From assembly GCA_030431095.1 (NCBI GenBank), contig JAUIJU010000001.1, positions 1 through 64,000 on the forward strand: DNA of 64,000 bases. The letters run 5' to 3'. The stretch comes from Gammaproteobacteria bacterium. GTDB lineage: Bacteria > Pseudomonadota > Gammaproteobacteria > Xanthomonadales > SZUA-36. The translations under genes were made by a program, and so were the position numbers. Below, one piece after another: positions 49,101 to 58,096 of this stretch; within the stretch, counting starts at the first letter, position 1, and each line of letters starts with the position of its first letter. The notes beneath the pieces were generated by a model. That model searched no databases, was not told the DNA's origin, and saw only the letters and a program-made list of their open reading frames with translations.

Positions 49101-52100
49101 GTGTTCCGCAGCCTGCTCACCAACCATCCGCTGGTGAACATCCTTTTCGGGGTGGTGATGGCCATGGGCGCCCTGTCCTATTTTTCCATGCCGCGTGAGC
49201 AGGACCCCGAAATCAATTTCAACTGGGTGGTTGTGCGCACCCTGTTGCCGGGGGCCTCGGCAGAGGACGTCGAGCAACTGGTCACCGGTCCCCTCGAAGA
49301 CGGCATCCGCAACGTCCAGGACATTCGTTGGGTGGTCAGCACGACCCGTGAGAGTGCATCGAGCATCCTGGTCCGTTTTCGTGACCTGTCGCAGCGTGAA
49401 TTCGACAAGCGCATCAATGACATCCGCCGCGAAGTGCAGACCCGGGCCAATGACGAACTGCCGGACGAGGCCGATGACCCCTGGGTCCTGGAGGTGACCA
49501 CCTCCACCGGCTTTCCCACCGCCCTGGTGGTGGTCACGGGGCAAGCGGATGACGAGAACCTGCGCCGCCAGGCCCGCATCGTGCGCGAGGACCTTGAGCG
49601 GCTGGCCGGCGTGGACCAGATTATCGACATCGGTTTGCGCGAGCCGGAATTGCAGGTGCGGCTGCACCCGGAGGAACTCGCAGCCCGTGGACTGCTGGCC
49701 AGTGACATCGCCGACAACCTGGGCGCCGCGTTTCGCGACACCTTCGCCGGCAAGGTACGGGTCGCCGGAGATGAGTGGCTGGTCCGGGTGGAAGGCACCA
49801 CCGATGACCCGGAGGTGCTGGCCGGATTCCAGGTCGCGCCACGAGGGCGTCCTGAGGCTTTCGTGGCCCTGGAGGAGGTCGCCGCCATCGGCAGAGCACG
49901 CGCCGACGCCACGCAACTGGTGTCCTTCGAGGGCCATCCGGCCGCCGCCATGTCGGTCACCAAAATCCCCTACACCAACACCCTGGAACTGGTCGATCGC
50001 CTGAACGATTACATCGACGGGCGGAACGCCCAGCTCGAGGGCAGTGGTATTCGCCTGGTGCTGGCTGATGATCAGACCGTCGCCACCCGCGAGGCCATCG
50101 GCATCATGCAGAACAACGCCCTGCTCGGCCTGATGCTGGTGCTCGGGGTCTGCTGGGCTTTCCTGGGCCTGCGCATTGCCGTGATGGTCACGCTGGGGAT
50201 CGGATTTTCCATCGCCGGGACTTTGTGGGTGCTGCAATTTACCGGCAACACCCTGAACGTGTCGGTCTTGCTGGGGATCGTCATCGTGCTGGGCATGCTG
50301 GTGGACGACGCGGTGGTGGTGGTGGAGGCGATGTATTACCGGTTACAGCGCGGCATGGCGGCGATACCGGCGGCATTGGATGCGCTGCGAGAGGTCGCCC
50401 AGCCCGTGACCACCTCGGTCATGACCACGATGGCCGCATTCATGCCGCTGATGCTGCTGCCGGGTATCGTCGGGGACTTCATGTTCGTGATTCCCTTCGT
50501 GGTCACCGTGGGCCTGGCCGTGTCTCTGGTGGAGGCGTTCTGGATTTTGCCCAGTCACGTGATCTCGATGGGGCACGGCGAAGTGGACCCGGGCGGGGAA
50601 CGTAGCCTGCGCACGCGCTGGACACACCGCATCCGCATCCGCTACACACGCATGCTGTGCCACGTGATGCGGCGTCCCGTACGTTACATCGGCGCCGGCG
50701 CGCTGGCTTTCACCCTGGCCATCATCGCTGTGGGTGCGGGACTGATCCGAATGGAGTTTTTTGTGTTCGACCCGGTGCGCCTGTTCTACGTGAACCTGGA
50801 CATGCCGCCAGACGCGCCCATCGAGGAGACCCTGCGCCAGGGCGGGTTGGTGGAGCAGGAAGTGCGCAAGCATCTCGATCCTGGTGAAATTCGCGCCATC
50901 ACCGTGAACGCCGGCATCAAGTTCACCGACGAAGAGGCGTTGTACGGCGACCAGTACGCCCAGGTGCAGGTTTCGCTGGCGCCGGCCACACCGGACATGC
51001 GCAATGTGTACCAGGTGGTGGAGTCCATGGAGGACGCAGTACGCGCCGCGCCGGTGGACGGTGAAGTCAGTTTCATGGTCATCACCGGTGGACCGCCGGC
51101 GGCCAGCGACATCAGCGCCAAGGTGCGTTCCGACGACTTTGTGGAACTGCGCGCGGCCACAGATGCGGTCAAGGCCCTGGTGCAGGATCTGCCCGGTACG
51201 CGCAACGTGACCGACAACGACGTGCCCGGGCGCGCCGAGTTGGTGCTGGAACTGGACCAGCCGGCAGTACGCCGCGCAGGGCTGACACCGGGCGAAGTGG
51301 CGCGCGCCCTTCGCCTGCACCAGGACGGAGAAGTGGTGGCGTTTTTTCGCCACGAAGGTGAGAAGGTGGAGCTGCGTGTGATGGGCGCCGAACGCGAGCA
51401 GCAGGACGTGCACGCCGTGCTGCACGAGCCATTCGTGCTGGCGGACGGCACGACCACCACCTTTGGGGCGCTGGCCCGGGTGCGCACCGAGCGCGGCCGC
51501 GGCGCCATCCAGCATTACAACTACCGTCGCGCCCTGACCGTGGAAGCGGATATCGACCCCCTCATCACCGACACGGTGACCGTCAATCGCCAACTGGCGG
51601 AGCGCTGGGCCGAGATCCAGGGGCAGTTCCCCGGCGCCAACATCGACCAGTCCGGCGCCCTGGATGACATCCAGGAAAGCCTGGACGCCATGGCGGGCCT
51701 GTTCCTGCTGGGCCTGGGGCTGATCTACCTGATCATCGCAACGCAGTTTCGCAGCTATTTCCAGCCGTTGCTGATCCTGGCCACGGTGCCAATGGCATTC
51801 ACCGGCGTCGTGTTCGGCCTCTTGCTGACCGGCAATCCGCTGAGCCTGTACACCCTGTACGGTGTCATTGCGCTGACCGGCATCGCGGTGAACAGCGCCA
51901 TCGTACTGATCGATGCGGCCAATGCGCGCATCCGCGCCGGCATGCGGCCGCTTCACGCCACGGTCTACGCCGCGCGCCGCCGCGTGGTGCCGATCCTGAT
52001 GACCACCACCACGACCATCGCCGGACTGTTCTCACTGGCCGTGGGCCTTGGCGGAAAATCACTGGTGTGGGGACCGGTGGCGTCCTCCATCGTGGCCGGC

Positions 52101-52202
52101 CTGGGTGTGGCCAGCCTGCTGACGCTGTTCCTGGTGCCGACCCTGTACCGGGTTTTTCAGCGGGGTCATGGAGGGGCGGAGTTTCTCAAGGCGCATGGAT
52201 AG
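49101..52202 (+). CDS. RND efflux transporter permease
   Basis: 1033 aa; MFRSLLTNHPLVNILFGVVMAMGALSYFSMPREQDPEINFNWVVV...; ITTSVMTTMAAFMPLMLL; GVIALTGIAVNSAIVLIDAAN. Confidence 0.94.
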   Translation: MFRSLLTNHPLVNILFGVVMAMGALSYFSMPREQDPEINFNWVVVRTLLPGASAEDVEQLVTGPLEDGIRNVQDIRWVVSTTRESASSILVRFRDLSQREFDKRINDIRREVQTRANDELPDEADDPWVLEVTTSTGFPTALVVVTGQADDENLRRQARIVREDLERLAGVDQIIDIGLREPELQVRLHPEELAARGLLASDIADNLGAAFRDTFAGKVRVAGDEWLVRVEGTTDDPEVLAGFQVAPRGRPEAFVALEEVAAIGRARADATQLVSFEGHPAAAMSVTKIPYTNTLELVDRLNDYIDGRNAQLEGSGIRLVLADDQTVATREAIGIMQNNALLGLMLVLGVCWAFLGLRIAVMVTLGIGFSIAGTLWVLQFTGNTLNVSVLLGIVIVLGMLVDDAVVVVEAMYYRLQRGMAAIPAALDALREVAQPVTTSVMTTMAAFMPLMLLPGIVGDFMFVIPFVVTVGLAVSLVEAFWILPSHVISMGHGEVDPGGERSLRTRWTHRIRIRYTRMLCHVMRRPVRYIGAGALAFTLAIIAVGAGLIRMEFFVFDPVRLFYVNLDMPPDAPIEETLRQGGLVEQEVRKHLDPGEIRAITVNAGIKFTDEEALYGDQYAQVQVSLAPATPDMRNVYQVVESMEDAVRAAPVDGEVSFMVITGGPPAASDISAKVRSDDFVELRAATDAVKALVQDLPGTRNVTDNDVPGRAELVLELDQPAVRRAGLTPGEVARALRLHQDGEVVAFFRHEGEKVELRVMGAEREQQDVHAVLHEPFVLADGTTTTFGALARVRTERGRGAIQHYNYRRALTVEADIDPLITDTVTVNRQLAERWAEIQGQFPGANIDQSGALDDIQESLDAMAGLFLLGLGLIYLIIATQFRSYFQPLLILATVPMAFTGVVFGLLLTGNPLSLYTLYGVIALTGIAVNSAIVLIDAANARIRAGMRPLHATVYAARRRVVPILMTTTTTIAGLFSLAVGLGGKSLVWGPVASSIVAGLGVASLLTLFLVPTLYRVFQRGHGGAEFLKAHG

Positions 52203-52254
52203 TGGAATGCGGGGCTGGGGTTGGGTCCGGGTCGGCTGGACGGTTCTGTTGACC

Positions 52255-52473
52255 GGGGTCGGCTGGAGCACCCCGTTGCGGGATCGGGACGTTGGCCTTC
52301 GGCTTCCCTCGCTGCTCTCCGCTTGGTGGGTACGGCTCGCTTGCATGCGTTCCCGGGCTCTGGATTCATCACGAGGCTCGCCTCAGGCCGCTGAAGGCGG
52401 CCTGCCCCAGTCGCTCCGGTCGCTCGGCAACGACCCTTAAAAGATCCCGCAACGGGATGCCCCAGCCGCCCCC
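52255..52473. repeat. Repeat unit L: 129-bp core (52294-52422) inside a ~31-bp imperfect terminal inverted repeat
   Basis: 52272-52285 (cccgttgcgggatc) is the perfect reverse complement of 52443-52456; complementarity extends imperfectly to 52255 and 52473. Confidence 0.8.
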
Positions 52474-52488
52474 TGCATCGAGACCCTC

Positions 52489-52513
52489 CACCCCCACACA
52501 TTTTGTTGGGGTG
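52489..52513 (+). terminator. Hairpin followed by ctttctt; possible terminator of the RND operon
   Basis: caccccCaca-cattt-tgtTggggtg (10-bp stem, one mismatch) then ctttcttg. Confidence 0.45.
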
Positions 52514-52902
52514 CTTTCTTGTCACCCTTCCGGGCCTTGTCGGCTGGGAAGTGCGTTTAGCACCAGGGTGCCGCGCCACGTGGCCTCCATGGGTCGGCCC
52601 CTTCGAGTCGAACGGGCCGGCGTGCAGGCGGGTAAACCGGTGAAGACGGCTTTTGTCGTTAGGGCCAGCATGTTCCTGGCTCCGGCTCATCCGCTGGGCA
52701 GCCCGGCGCACTGTGCCGGACCCCGCAATCGAAGGGAGCCAAGAGAAGCTGCCGGCATTCTCGGCAACAGTTCACCCCTGCAGACCGCCTTTCCTTACGG
52801 CCCGGGAGCACGTTTCCTGCAAGCGGGTGATAGGTAAGACGCGGTGCCCCAAAAGAACTCCACCCAAAGAAAGCGATGACCGGGTCGGGTGCTCCGATGC
52901 AA

Positions 52903-53119
52903 GGGAACGGGTGGGTCCCCCTTGGGGCGGGCCATTAAGGAGAGAGCCGAGCGACCGGAGCGACTGGGGAAAGCCGCCTTCAGCGGCTTTAGGCGAGCCT
53001 CGTGATGAATCCCGAGCCCGGGAGCGCATGCAAGCGAGCCGTACCCACCAAGCGGAGAGCAGCGAGGGAAGCCGAAGGCCGAACGACAGGCCCGCCCCAA
53101 GGGGGAGCCGCCCGTTCCC
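52903..53119. repeat. Repeat unit R: inverted copy of the 129-bp core (52952-53080) inside its own ~31-bp terminal inverted repeat
   Basis: 52916-52933 (tcccccttggggcgggcc) is the perfect reverse complement of 53089-53106; extends to 52903/53119 with 29/31 match. Confidence 0.82.
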
Positions 53120-53248
53120 GGCCAACAACAGCACCCAACCCGACCAGGTCAATCACCGTTCGCCCCGACAGGCCCGCCCCAAGGGGGCGCCGCCCGTTCC
53201 CGGCCAACAAAAGCACCCAGCCCGCCCAGGTCAATCACGGCCGAAACC
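53085..53248. repeat. Tandem direct repeat, period 82 bp, two copies
   Basis: gacaggcccgccccaaggggg[a/c]gccgcccgttcccggccaacaa... at 53085 and 53167. Confidence 0.85.
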
Positions 53249-53341
53249 CAATTTGGTCGATTCACAAAACCTTCATGGAACGGTAAGGGCGGTGTCATGG
53301 CCCGGGCGCAGGATGGTCGAGGATAGTGTAGGGAAGGTGTA

Positions 53342-53881
53342 ATGGACTGGAACGTGCAACCCGTGCGAAGGATGGTCGCCCTGGACCTGGCGCTGTGCCT
53401 GCGTTTCAATCGAGCTTGCGTGTTTCTTCCGGTGCGGCGCTTTTTCGCGGTCATCAGCTGGCTGGGCAACGGGAAGGTCTGGTACGTGCTGATGCTGCTG
53501 TTGCCCTTGCTACACGGCAGGCCGGGGCTGCAGGTCAGCCTGCAGATGGCGATTGCGGGCATTGCCGGCGTGACCGTCTACAAGTTGATCAAGCACTTCA
53601 CTCACCGACCGCGACCCTACATGCAGCACCAGACCATCGTGCTGGGCGCCGCCCCCCTTGACCAGTTCAGTTTCCCATCGGGGCACACCCTGCATGCCGT
53701 GATGTTCACCCTGATCGTCTGCGCGGCCTTTCCGGTCATGGCCTGGTTGCTGGTGCCATTCACCCTGCTGGTGGCGGCCTCCCGTGTCATTCTGGGATTG
53801 CACTATCCGACGGACGTCCTGTTGGGCGCCGGCGTGGGCGTTCTTCTGGCCTTGCTGGTACCGGTCGTCGCGGTTCCCTGA
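53342..53881 (+). CDS. Phosphatase PAP2 family protein
   Basis: KHFTHRPRPY...SFPSGHTLHAVMFTL...ASRVILGLHYPTDVLLGAGVGVL. Confidence 0.9.
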   Translation: MDWNVQPVRRMVALDLALCLRFNRACVFLPVRRFFAVISWLGNGKVWYVLMLLLPLLHGRPGLQVSLQMAIAGIAGVTVYKLIKHFTHRPRPYMQHQTIVLGAAPLDQFSFPSGHTLHAVMFTLIVCAAFPVMAWLLVPFTLLVAASRVILGLHYPTDVLLGAGVGVLLALLVPVVAVP

Positions 53882-53977
53882 ACAAGCCGCTTATCCTTCT
53901 CCAAATGTAACCTTTCTTCGTTGGCAGGCGTCAAAGCCGGGACGAGGTTGCAGTCAGACAACGGAGGAGCATCAACC

Positions 53978-54751
53978 ATGAGAACACGCACATTGACCAC
54001 TGCGATGGTCGCGCTGGCCGTGTCGGGACAGGCGGTCGCCTGGAGCGGCTGTGAGCATCGCCGCGAGATCGACGAGCGGCTGGACCTGTCCGGCAGCCAA
54101 TCCCTTGAAGTGATCGCCGCCGCGGGCGACCTGGACATCACCGGAAAATCCGGACTGGATCATGTGCGCGTCCGCGCCACGGTCTGTGCATCCGAGGAGG
54201 ACTGGGCGCAGGAGGCGGGCGTGGACCTTCGCGGAGGAGCGTCGGCACGGGTCGCCGTGGTGACGCCCGACACTGATTGGGGCGGTGGCAACCGCTACGT
54301 GTATGTCGATCTGCAACTGGAGGTGCCGTCCGACCTTGCGCTGGACGTGAGTGACAGCAGTGGCGACATCGAACTCGAGGACGTGGGTGCCGTGAAGTTG
54401 CGCGACAGCAGCGGTGATATCGAGATCGATGGGGCCGTTTCGGTGGAGGTCCAGGATTCTTCCGGTGATATCGAACTGTTCGACGTAACCCGCGACGTCA
54501 TCGTGGTATCCGACAGCTCTGGCGACATCCGCGGCCAGGACATCGAGGGCAGCGTGCTGGTCGCCAAGGACAGTTCCGGGGACATCCGTTTCAAGGAAGT
54601 GGGCGGCGACTTCATCGTCGAGCGCGATTCCTCGGGTGACATCGTGGCCTTGACCATCGGCGGTGATTTTGCCGTGCTGCGTGATGGCAGCGGCGAAGTG
54701 AGTCACCGCGAAGTCGGCGGCACGGTCGACATTCCCCGCGACAAACGCTGA
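53978..54751 (+). CDS. Secreted DUF4097-like protein with seven DSSGDI-type tandem repeats
   Basis: Signal peptide MRTRTLTTAMVALAVSGQAVA; DSSGDI repeats every 17-19 aa, last copy DGSGEV. Confidence 0.85.
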   Translation: MRTRTLTTAMVALAVSGQAVAWSGCEHRREIDERLDLSGSQSLEVIAAAGDLDITGKSGLDHVRVRATVCASEEDWAQEAGVDLRGGASARVAVVTPDTDWGGGNRYVYVDLQLEVPSDLALDVSDSSGDIELEDVGAVKLRDSSGDIEIDGAVSVEVQDSSGDIELFDVTRDVIVVSDSSGDIRGQDIEGSVLVAKDSSGDIRFKEVGGDFIVERDSSGDIVALTIGGDFAVLRDGSGEVSHREVGGTVDIPRDKR

Positions 54752-54840
54752 AGCACGGGCAGGGGGGCGGTACCGGGGAATCCGTGACGCCGATCGCGCC
54801 GGCGCTTGCGCCGGCCCGCGCTTTTGCCTAGCGTGGTCGC

Positions 54841-55500
54841 ATGGCAACCGAAGTCATCGACCTCAGCCGGGGACATTCCCTGGTCAACGTTCTGCTCGCC
54901 GAAATCCGTGACGTTGGGATCCAGGGTGATCCCCTGCGGTTTCGGCGCAATATCGAGCGCTTCGGCGAAATTCTGGGATACGAGATCAGCAAGCGCCTGG
55001 CCTACGAGCCGCGACGGGTGCGCACGCCCCTGGCGGAAACCACGGTCCCCGTTCTGAGTGAACAGCCGGTGCTCGCCACCATCCTGCGCGCGGGTCTGCC
55101 GCTTCACCAGGGATTGCTGAACGTGTTCGACCGGGCCGACAACGCCTTCGTTTCCGCCTACCGCAAACACGAAGGTGACGAGGCGCACTTCGAGGTTGAA
55201 ATCGAATATCTGGCCAGCCCCTCGCTGGAAGGCCGTACCCTGATCCTCTGCGACCCCATGCTGGCCACCGGTTCGAGCATGGTGCTGGCCTGGAAGGCCC
55301 TGCTGGAACGGGGTATGCCGGCGCAAACACACATCGTCTCGGTCATCAGCAGCGAAGCAGGTGTGGCCTGTGTGCAGGCCGAATTGCCCGGGAACACCAC
55401 CGTCTGGGTGGCCGCGATGGACCCGGAACTGAACGATCACGCCTACATCGTGCCCGGCCTCGGCGATGCCGGCGACCTGTGTTACGGCGACAAGGCCTGA
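54841..55500 (+). CDS. upp: Uracil phosphoribosyltransferase
   Basis: VLATILRAGLPLHQGLLNVFDRADNAFVSAYRKH...LILCDPMLATGSSMVLAWKALLERG (PRPP loop). Confidence 0.9.
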   Translation: MATEVIDLSRGHSLVNVLLAEIRDVGIQGDPLRFRRNIERFGEILGYEISKRLAYEPRRVRTPLAETTVPVLSEQPVLATILRAGLPLHQGLLNVFDRADNAFVSAYRKHEGDEAHFEVEIEYLASPSLEGRTLILCDPMLATGSSMVLAWKALLERGMPAQTHIVSVISSEAGVACVQAELPGNTTVWVAAMDPELNDHAYIVPGLGDAGDLCYGDKA

Positions 55501-55532
55501 CACCATCCAGCAGTCTGTTTTTCTCGAACCCC

Positions 55533-56159
55533 TCAGTTCAGGGTCTGCCAGACCAGGCGGGCCGCCAGGGCCAGCAGAATGATGCCAAACAGGCGCTCCA
55601 GCCATACCGACTGCGCCTGGAGCCGGGGCAACCAGGCAGGACGCGAAAACGCCCAGGCCACCAGCAGGTACCACAACGCGTCAATCGTCATGGCCGTGGC
55701 GGCATAGCCCAGGCGGGCGGCAAGCGAGGTGTCCGGCCCGATGACCTGGCTGAACAAGGCAATGAAGAACACCGCGATCTTGGGGTTCAGGAACACCACC
55801 AGGAAGCCTTCCCGGAGGGCGCTGCCGCGACCGGGGTTGGCGGACGCGCCGGGCGTCTGCCCGGAGGGCTTCGCTGACAGACCCTTGATGCCCAGCCAGG
55901 CGAGATAGGCCGCGCCCCCCCACTGCATGGCGGTGAACAGGACCGGCGAAGTGGTGACCAGGAACGCCAGGCCCGAGATGCAGGCCAGCGCATAGCAGCC
56001 GATGCCCAGCCCGTGGGCCAGCGCGGCGGCGCTGCCCTGCCAGCGTCCGCCAACCAGGGTCTGGCGCAGCACGACTGCCAGGGATGGTCCGGGGGACATC
56101 GCGCCCAGTGCGCAGATCGAGACGACGGCGAGCCAGGTGGCGAGGTTCACGACAGGCAA
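55533..56159 (-). CDS. LysE family transporter
   Basis: MSPGPSLAVVLRQTLVGGRWQGSAAALAHGLGIGCYALACISGL...GAAYLAWLGIKGL...FLVVFLNPKIAVFFIALFSQV. Confidence 0.9.
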   Translation of the reverse strand: MPVVNLATWLAVVSICALGAMSPGPSLAVVLRQTLVGGRWQGSAAALAHGLGIGCYALACISGLAFLVTTSPVLFTAMQWGGAAYLAWLGIKGLSAKPSGQTPGASANPGRGSALREGFLVVFLNPKIAVFFIALFSQVIGPDTSLAARLGYAATAMTIDALWYLLVAWAFSRPAWLPRLQAQSVWLERLFGIILLALAARLVWQTLN

Positions 56160-56292
56160 AAGGCTGTGGCAGGCATCTCGACATGCTAGGCGGCGGTAAG
56201 CACACGGACAAGTTCAGGGCGAACGATTCCAAGTGTCATTCCCGGTCGGATATTGCTAAGGTTGATGCAAGGCTGTTTTGCAACCCGGGGGG

Positions 56293-57159
56293 ATGACCAT
56301 GACCAGGCAACTGGCCATCATCGTGACGACTGTCCTGCTGTTGACCGGCTGCGCGCAGTCGGGCGGCCCGTCATCGGAAATGGCGCTGACCGACGCGCCC
56401 AAGTTCGGCAAATTCATCTGGCACGACCTGATCACGGACGACGTTGCGGCCGCACGGGCGTTCTACGGGGACCTGCTGGGCTGGACCTTCGAGGATTCGC
56501 GGCGTCCCGGCAGCCGCACCCCGTACACGCTGATCCGTTCCGCCACCGGGGATTACGTGGGGGGCATCGTGGCCCTCGACGACCCGGACTCCGGCGCGGA
56601 CTATTCGCGCTGGCTGCCCTACTACGCGGTACCTGACGTGGACGCGGCGGCCGAGGCCAGCGCCCGAAGTGGTGGTGAAGTCGTGGTCCGGCCGCGCGAT
56701 GTGGGCATGGTCGCGCGAGTGGCCGCGGTGCGTGACCCGACCAACGCGGTGGTTGGATTCATCAGCAGCAACATCGGCTACCCCATCGACCCACTGGCCC
56801 CCGGCACCGGCGACGTGGCCTGGAACGAACTGGTCACTTCCGATCCTGCCGCCGCCGCCGCATTCTACGCCGGGTTGTCACACGGCGCTGTGCGGGAAGA
56901 GCCGCGAGGCGACCAGGTCTATCGCATGTTGCGCAATGAAGGCCGTGACCGCGCCGGCGTGATGCCCCGGCCCAACGAGGACATCGAGCCCCTGTGGTTG
57001 ACCTATTTCGCGGTGCGTGATCCGGCCGCGTCGGCGTCACGTGTGGCCGCACTGGGCGGCGAGGTGCTGATGGCGCCCAGCGACAGCGTGCGCGGAGGCA
57101 GCATCGCCCTGGTCACCGACCCCACCGGCGCCGTGCTCGGCCTGCTGCGCAACCCTTGA
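56293..57159 (+). CDS. VOC family protein (two glyoxalase-like domains), putative lipoprotein
   Basis: Lipobox LLTGCAQS; GKFIWHDLITDDVAAARAFYGDLLGWTFE and AWNELVTSDPAAAAAFYAGL. Confidence 0.87.
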   Translation: MTMTRQLAIIVTTVLLLTGCAQSGGPSSEMALTDAPKFGKFIWHDLITDDVAAARAFYGDLLGWTFEDSRRPGSRTPYTLIRSATGDYVGGIVALDDPDSGADYSRWLPYYAVPDVDAAAEASARSGGEVVVRPRDVGMVARVAAVRDPTNAVVGFISSNIGYPIDPLAPGTGDVAWNELVTSDPAAAAAFYAGLSHGAVREEPRGDQVYRMLRNEGRDRAGVMPRPNEDIEPLWLTYFAVRDPAASASRVAALGGEVLMAPSDSVRGGSIALVTDPTGAVLGLLRNP

Positions 57160-57169
57160 GGATCCTGTC

Positions 57170-57343
57170 ATGAATGCACTCCGTCATTCCGGAACGATTC
57201 GCCGCAACCTGTGGCTCGGACTGCTGACCGCGGCCTGCCTGGCGCTGGGTGGCTGCAGCGGCAATGTCGGCGTCGGTATGAGCGTCGGCGTTCCGATCGG
57301 GAACCATGGGTACATCAGCGTGGGTGGCGGGAACTGGTTCTAG
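57170..57343 (+). CDS. Small Gly-rich putative lipoprotein (57 aa)
   Basis: MNALRHSGTIRRNLWLGLLTAACLALGGCSGNVGVGMSVGVPIGNHGYISVGGGNWF*; lipobox LGGC; absent from the ORF track. Confidence 0.65.
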   Translation: MNALRHSGTIRRNLWLGLLTAACLALGGCSGNVGVGMSVGVPIGNHGYISVGGGNWF

Positions 57344-57373
57344 GCAATTCGCTGCTGAGGGTATCATCCGCGC

Positions 57374-58057
57374 ATGGCGTGGCTGTTGCTGCTTGGATTC
57401 ATCATCGCGGCCGTGTACCTGCCTTCGTGGTGGGTGCGCCGAACCCTGTCGCGCTACGCCCGCCCCGAAGACCGCTATCCTGCCACTGGGGCCGACCTGG
57501 CGCGTCACCTGCTGGACCTTCACGGCCTCCAGGGGGTCAAGGTCGAAGTGACCGAACAGGGCGATCACTACGACCCGGACGCCAAGGCGGTGCGCCTGGC
57601 CGCGGAGCGGTTCCACGGGCAATCGTTGACCGCGGTCACGGTGGCGGCGCACGAGGTGGGGCACGCCTTGCAGGACGCGACGGACTATCGGCCCCTGCGC
57701 TGGCGTTCGCAGCTGGTTCGGCTGACACGTCCCCTGGAGCGCCTCGGCGCCGGAATACTGATCGGTGCGCCGTTGCTGGCCCTGCTGTTCCGCCTGCCGT
57801 CGGTCACGCTGGCCCTGGTGGCAGGCGGACTGCTGACGCTGGGCGCCTCCACCCTGGTGCACCTGGTCACCCTGCCAACGGAATTCGACGCCAGCTTCTC
57901 CCGCGCCATGCCGCTGCTGCGAAAGGATGGCGTCCTGATACCGGCCGACCACCCGCACGCGAAAAGGATACTGACCGCCGCGGCCATGACCTACGTGGCT
58001 GCTTCCCTCATGAGCCTGCTGAACGTGGCGCGCTGGTGGACCTTGCTTCGGCGCTGA
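57374..58057 (+). CDS. Zinc metallopeptidase (YugP-like)
   Basis: VTVAAHEVGHALQDATDYRPLRWRSQLV...TLPTEFDASFSRAMPLL. Confidence 0.9.
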   Translation: MAWLLLLGFIIAAVYLPSWWVRRTLSRYARPEDRYPATGADLARHLLDLHGLQGVKVEVTEQGDHYDPDAKAVRLAAERFHGQSLTAVTVAAHEVGHALQDATDYRPLRWRSQLVRLTRPLERLGAGILIGAPLLALLFRLPSVTLALVAGGLLTLGASTLVHLVTLPTEFDASFSRAMPLLRKDGVLIPADHPHAKRILTAAAMTYVAASLMSLLNVARWWTLLRR

Positions 58058-58096
58058 GCGCGCCGTCGGCCTGACAGCGGGCCGGCGGCTTACCCC

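Noticed and set aside
48603-51956. Two long minus-strand ORFs (544 and 537 aa)
   Set aside because: Antisense to the RND adaptor and permease.
53085-53248. Possible CRISPR array
   Set aside because: Only two long direct repeats with an 82-bp period and no unique spacers; tandem duplication instead.
52168-53342. Several ORFs of 60-229 aa (e.g. 52653-53342, 52166-52711, 52772-53152)
   Set aside because: They translate the repeat units and their inverted copies in several frames and both strands; not plausible proteins.
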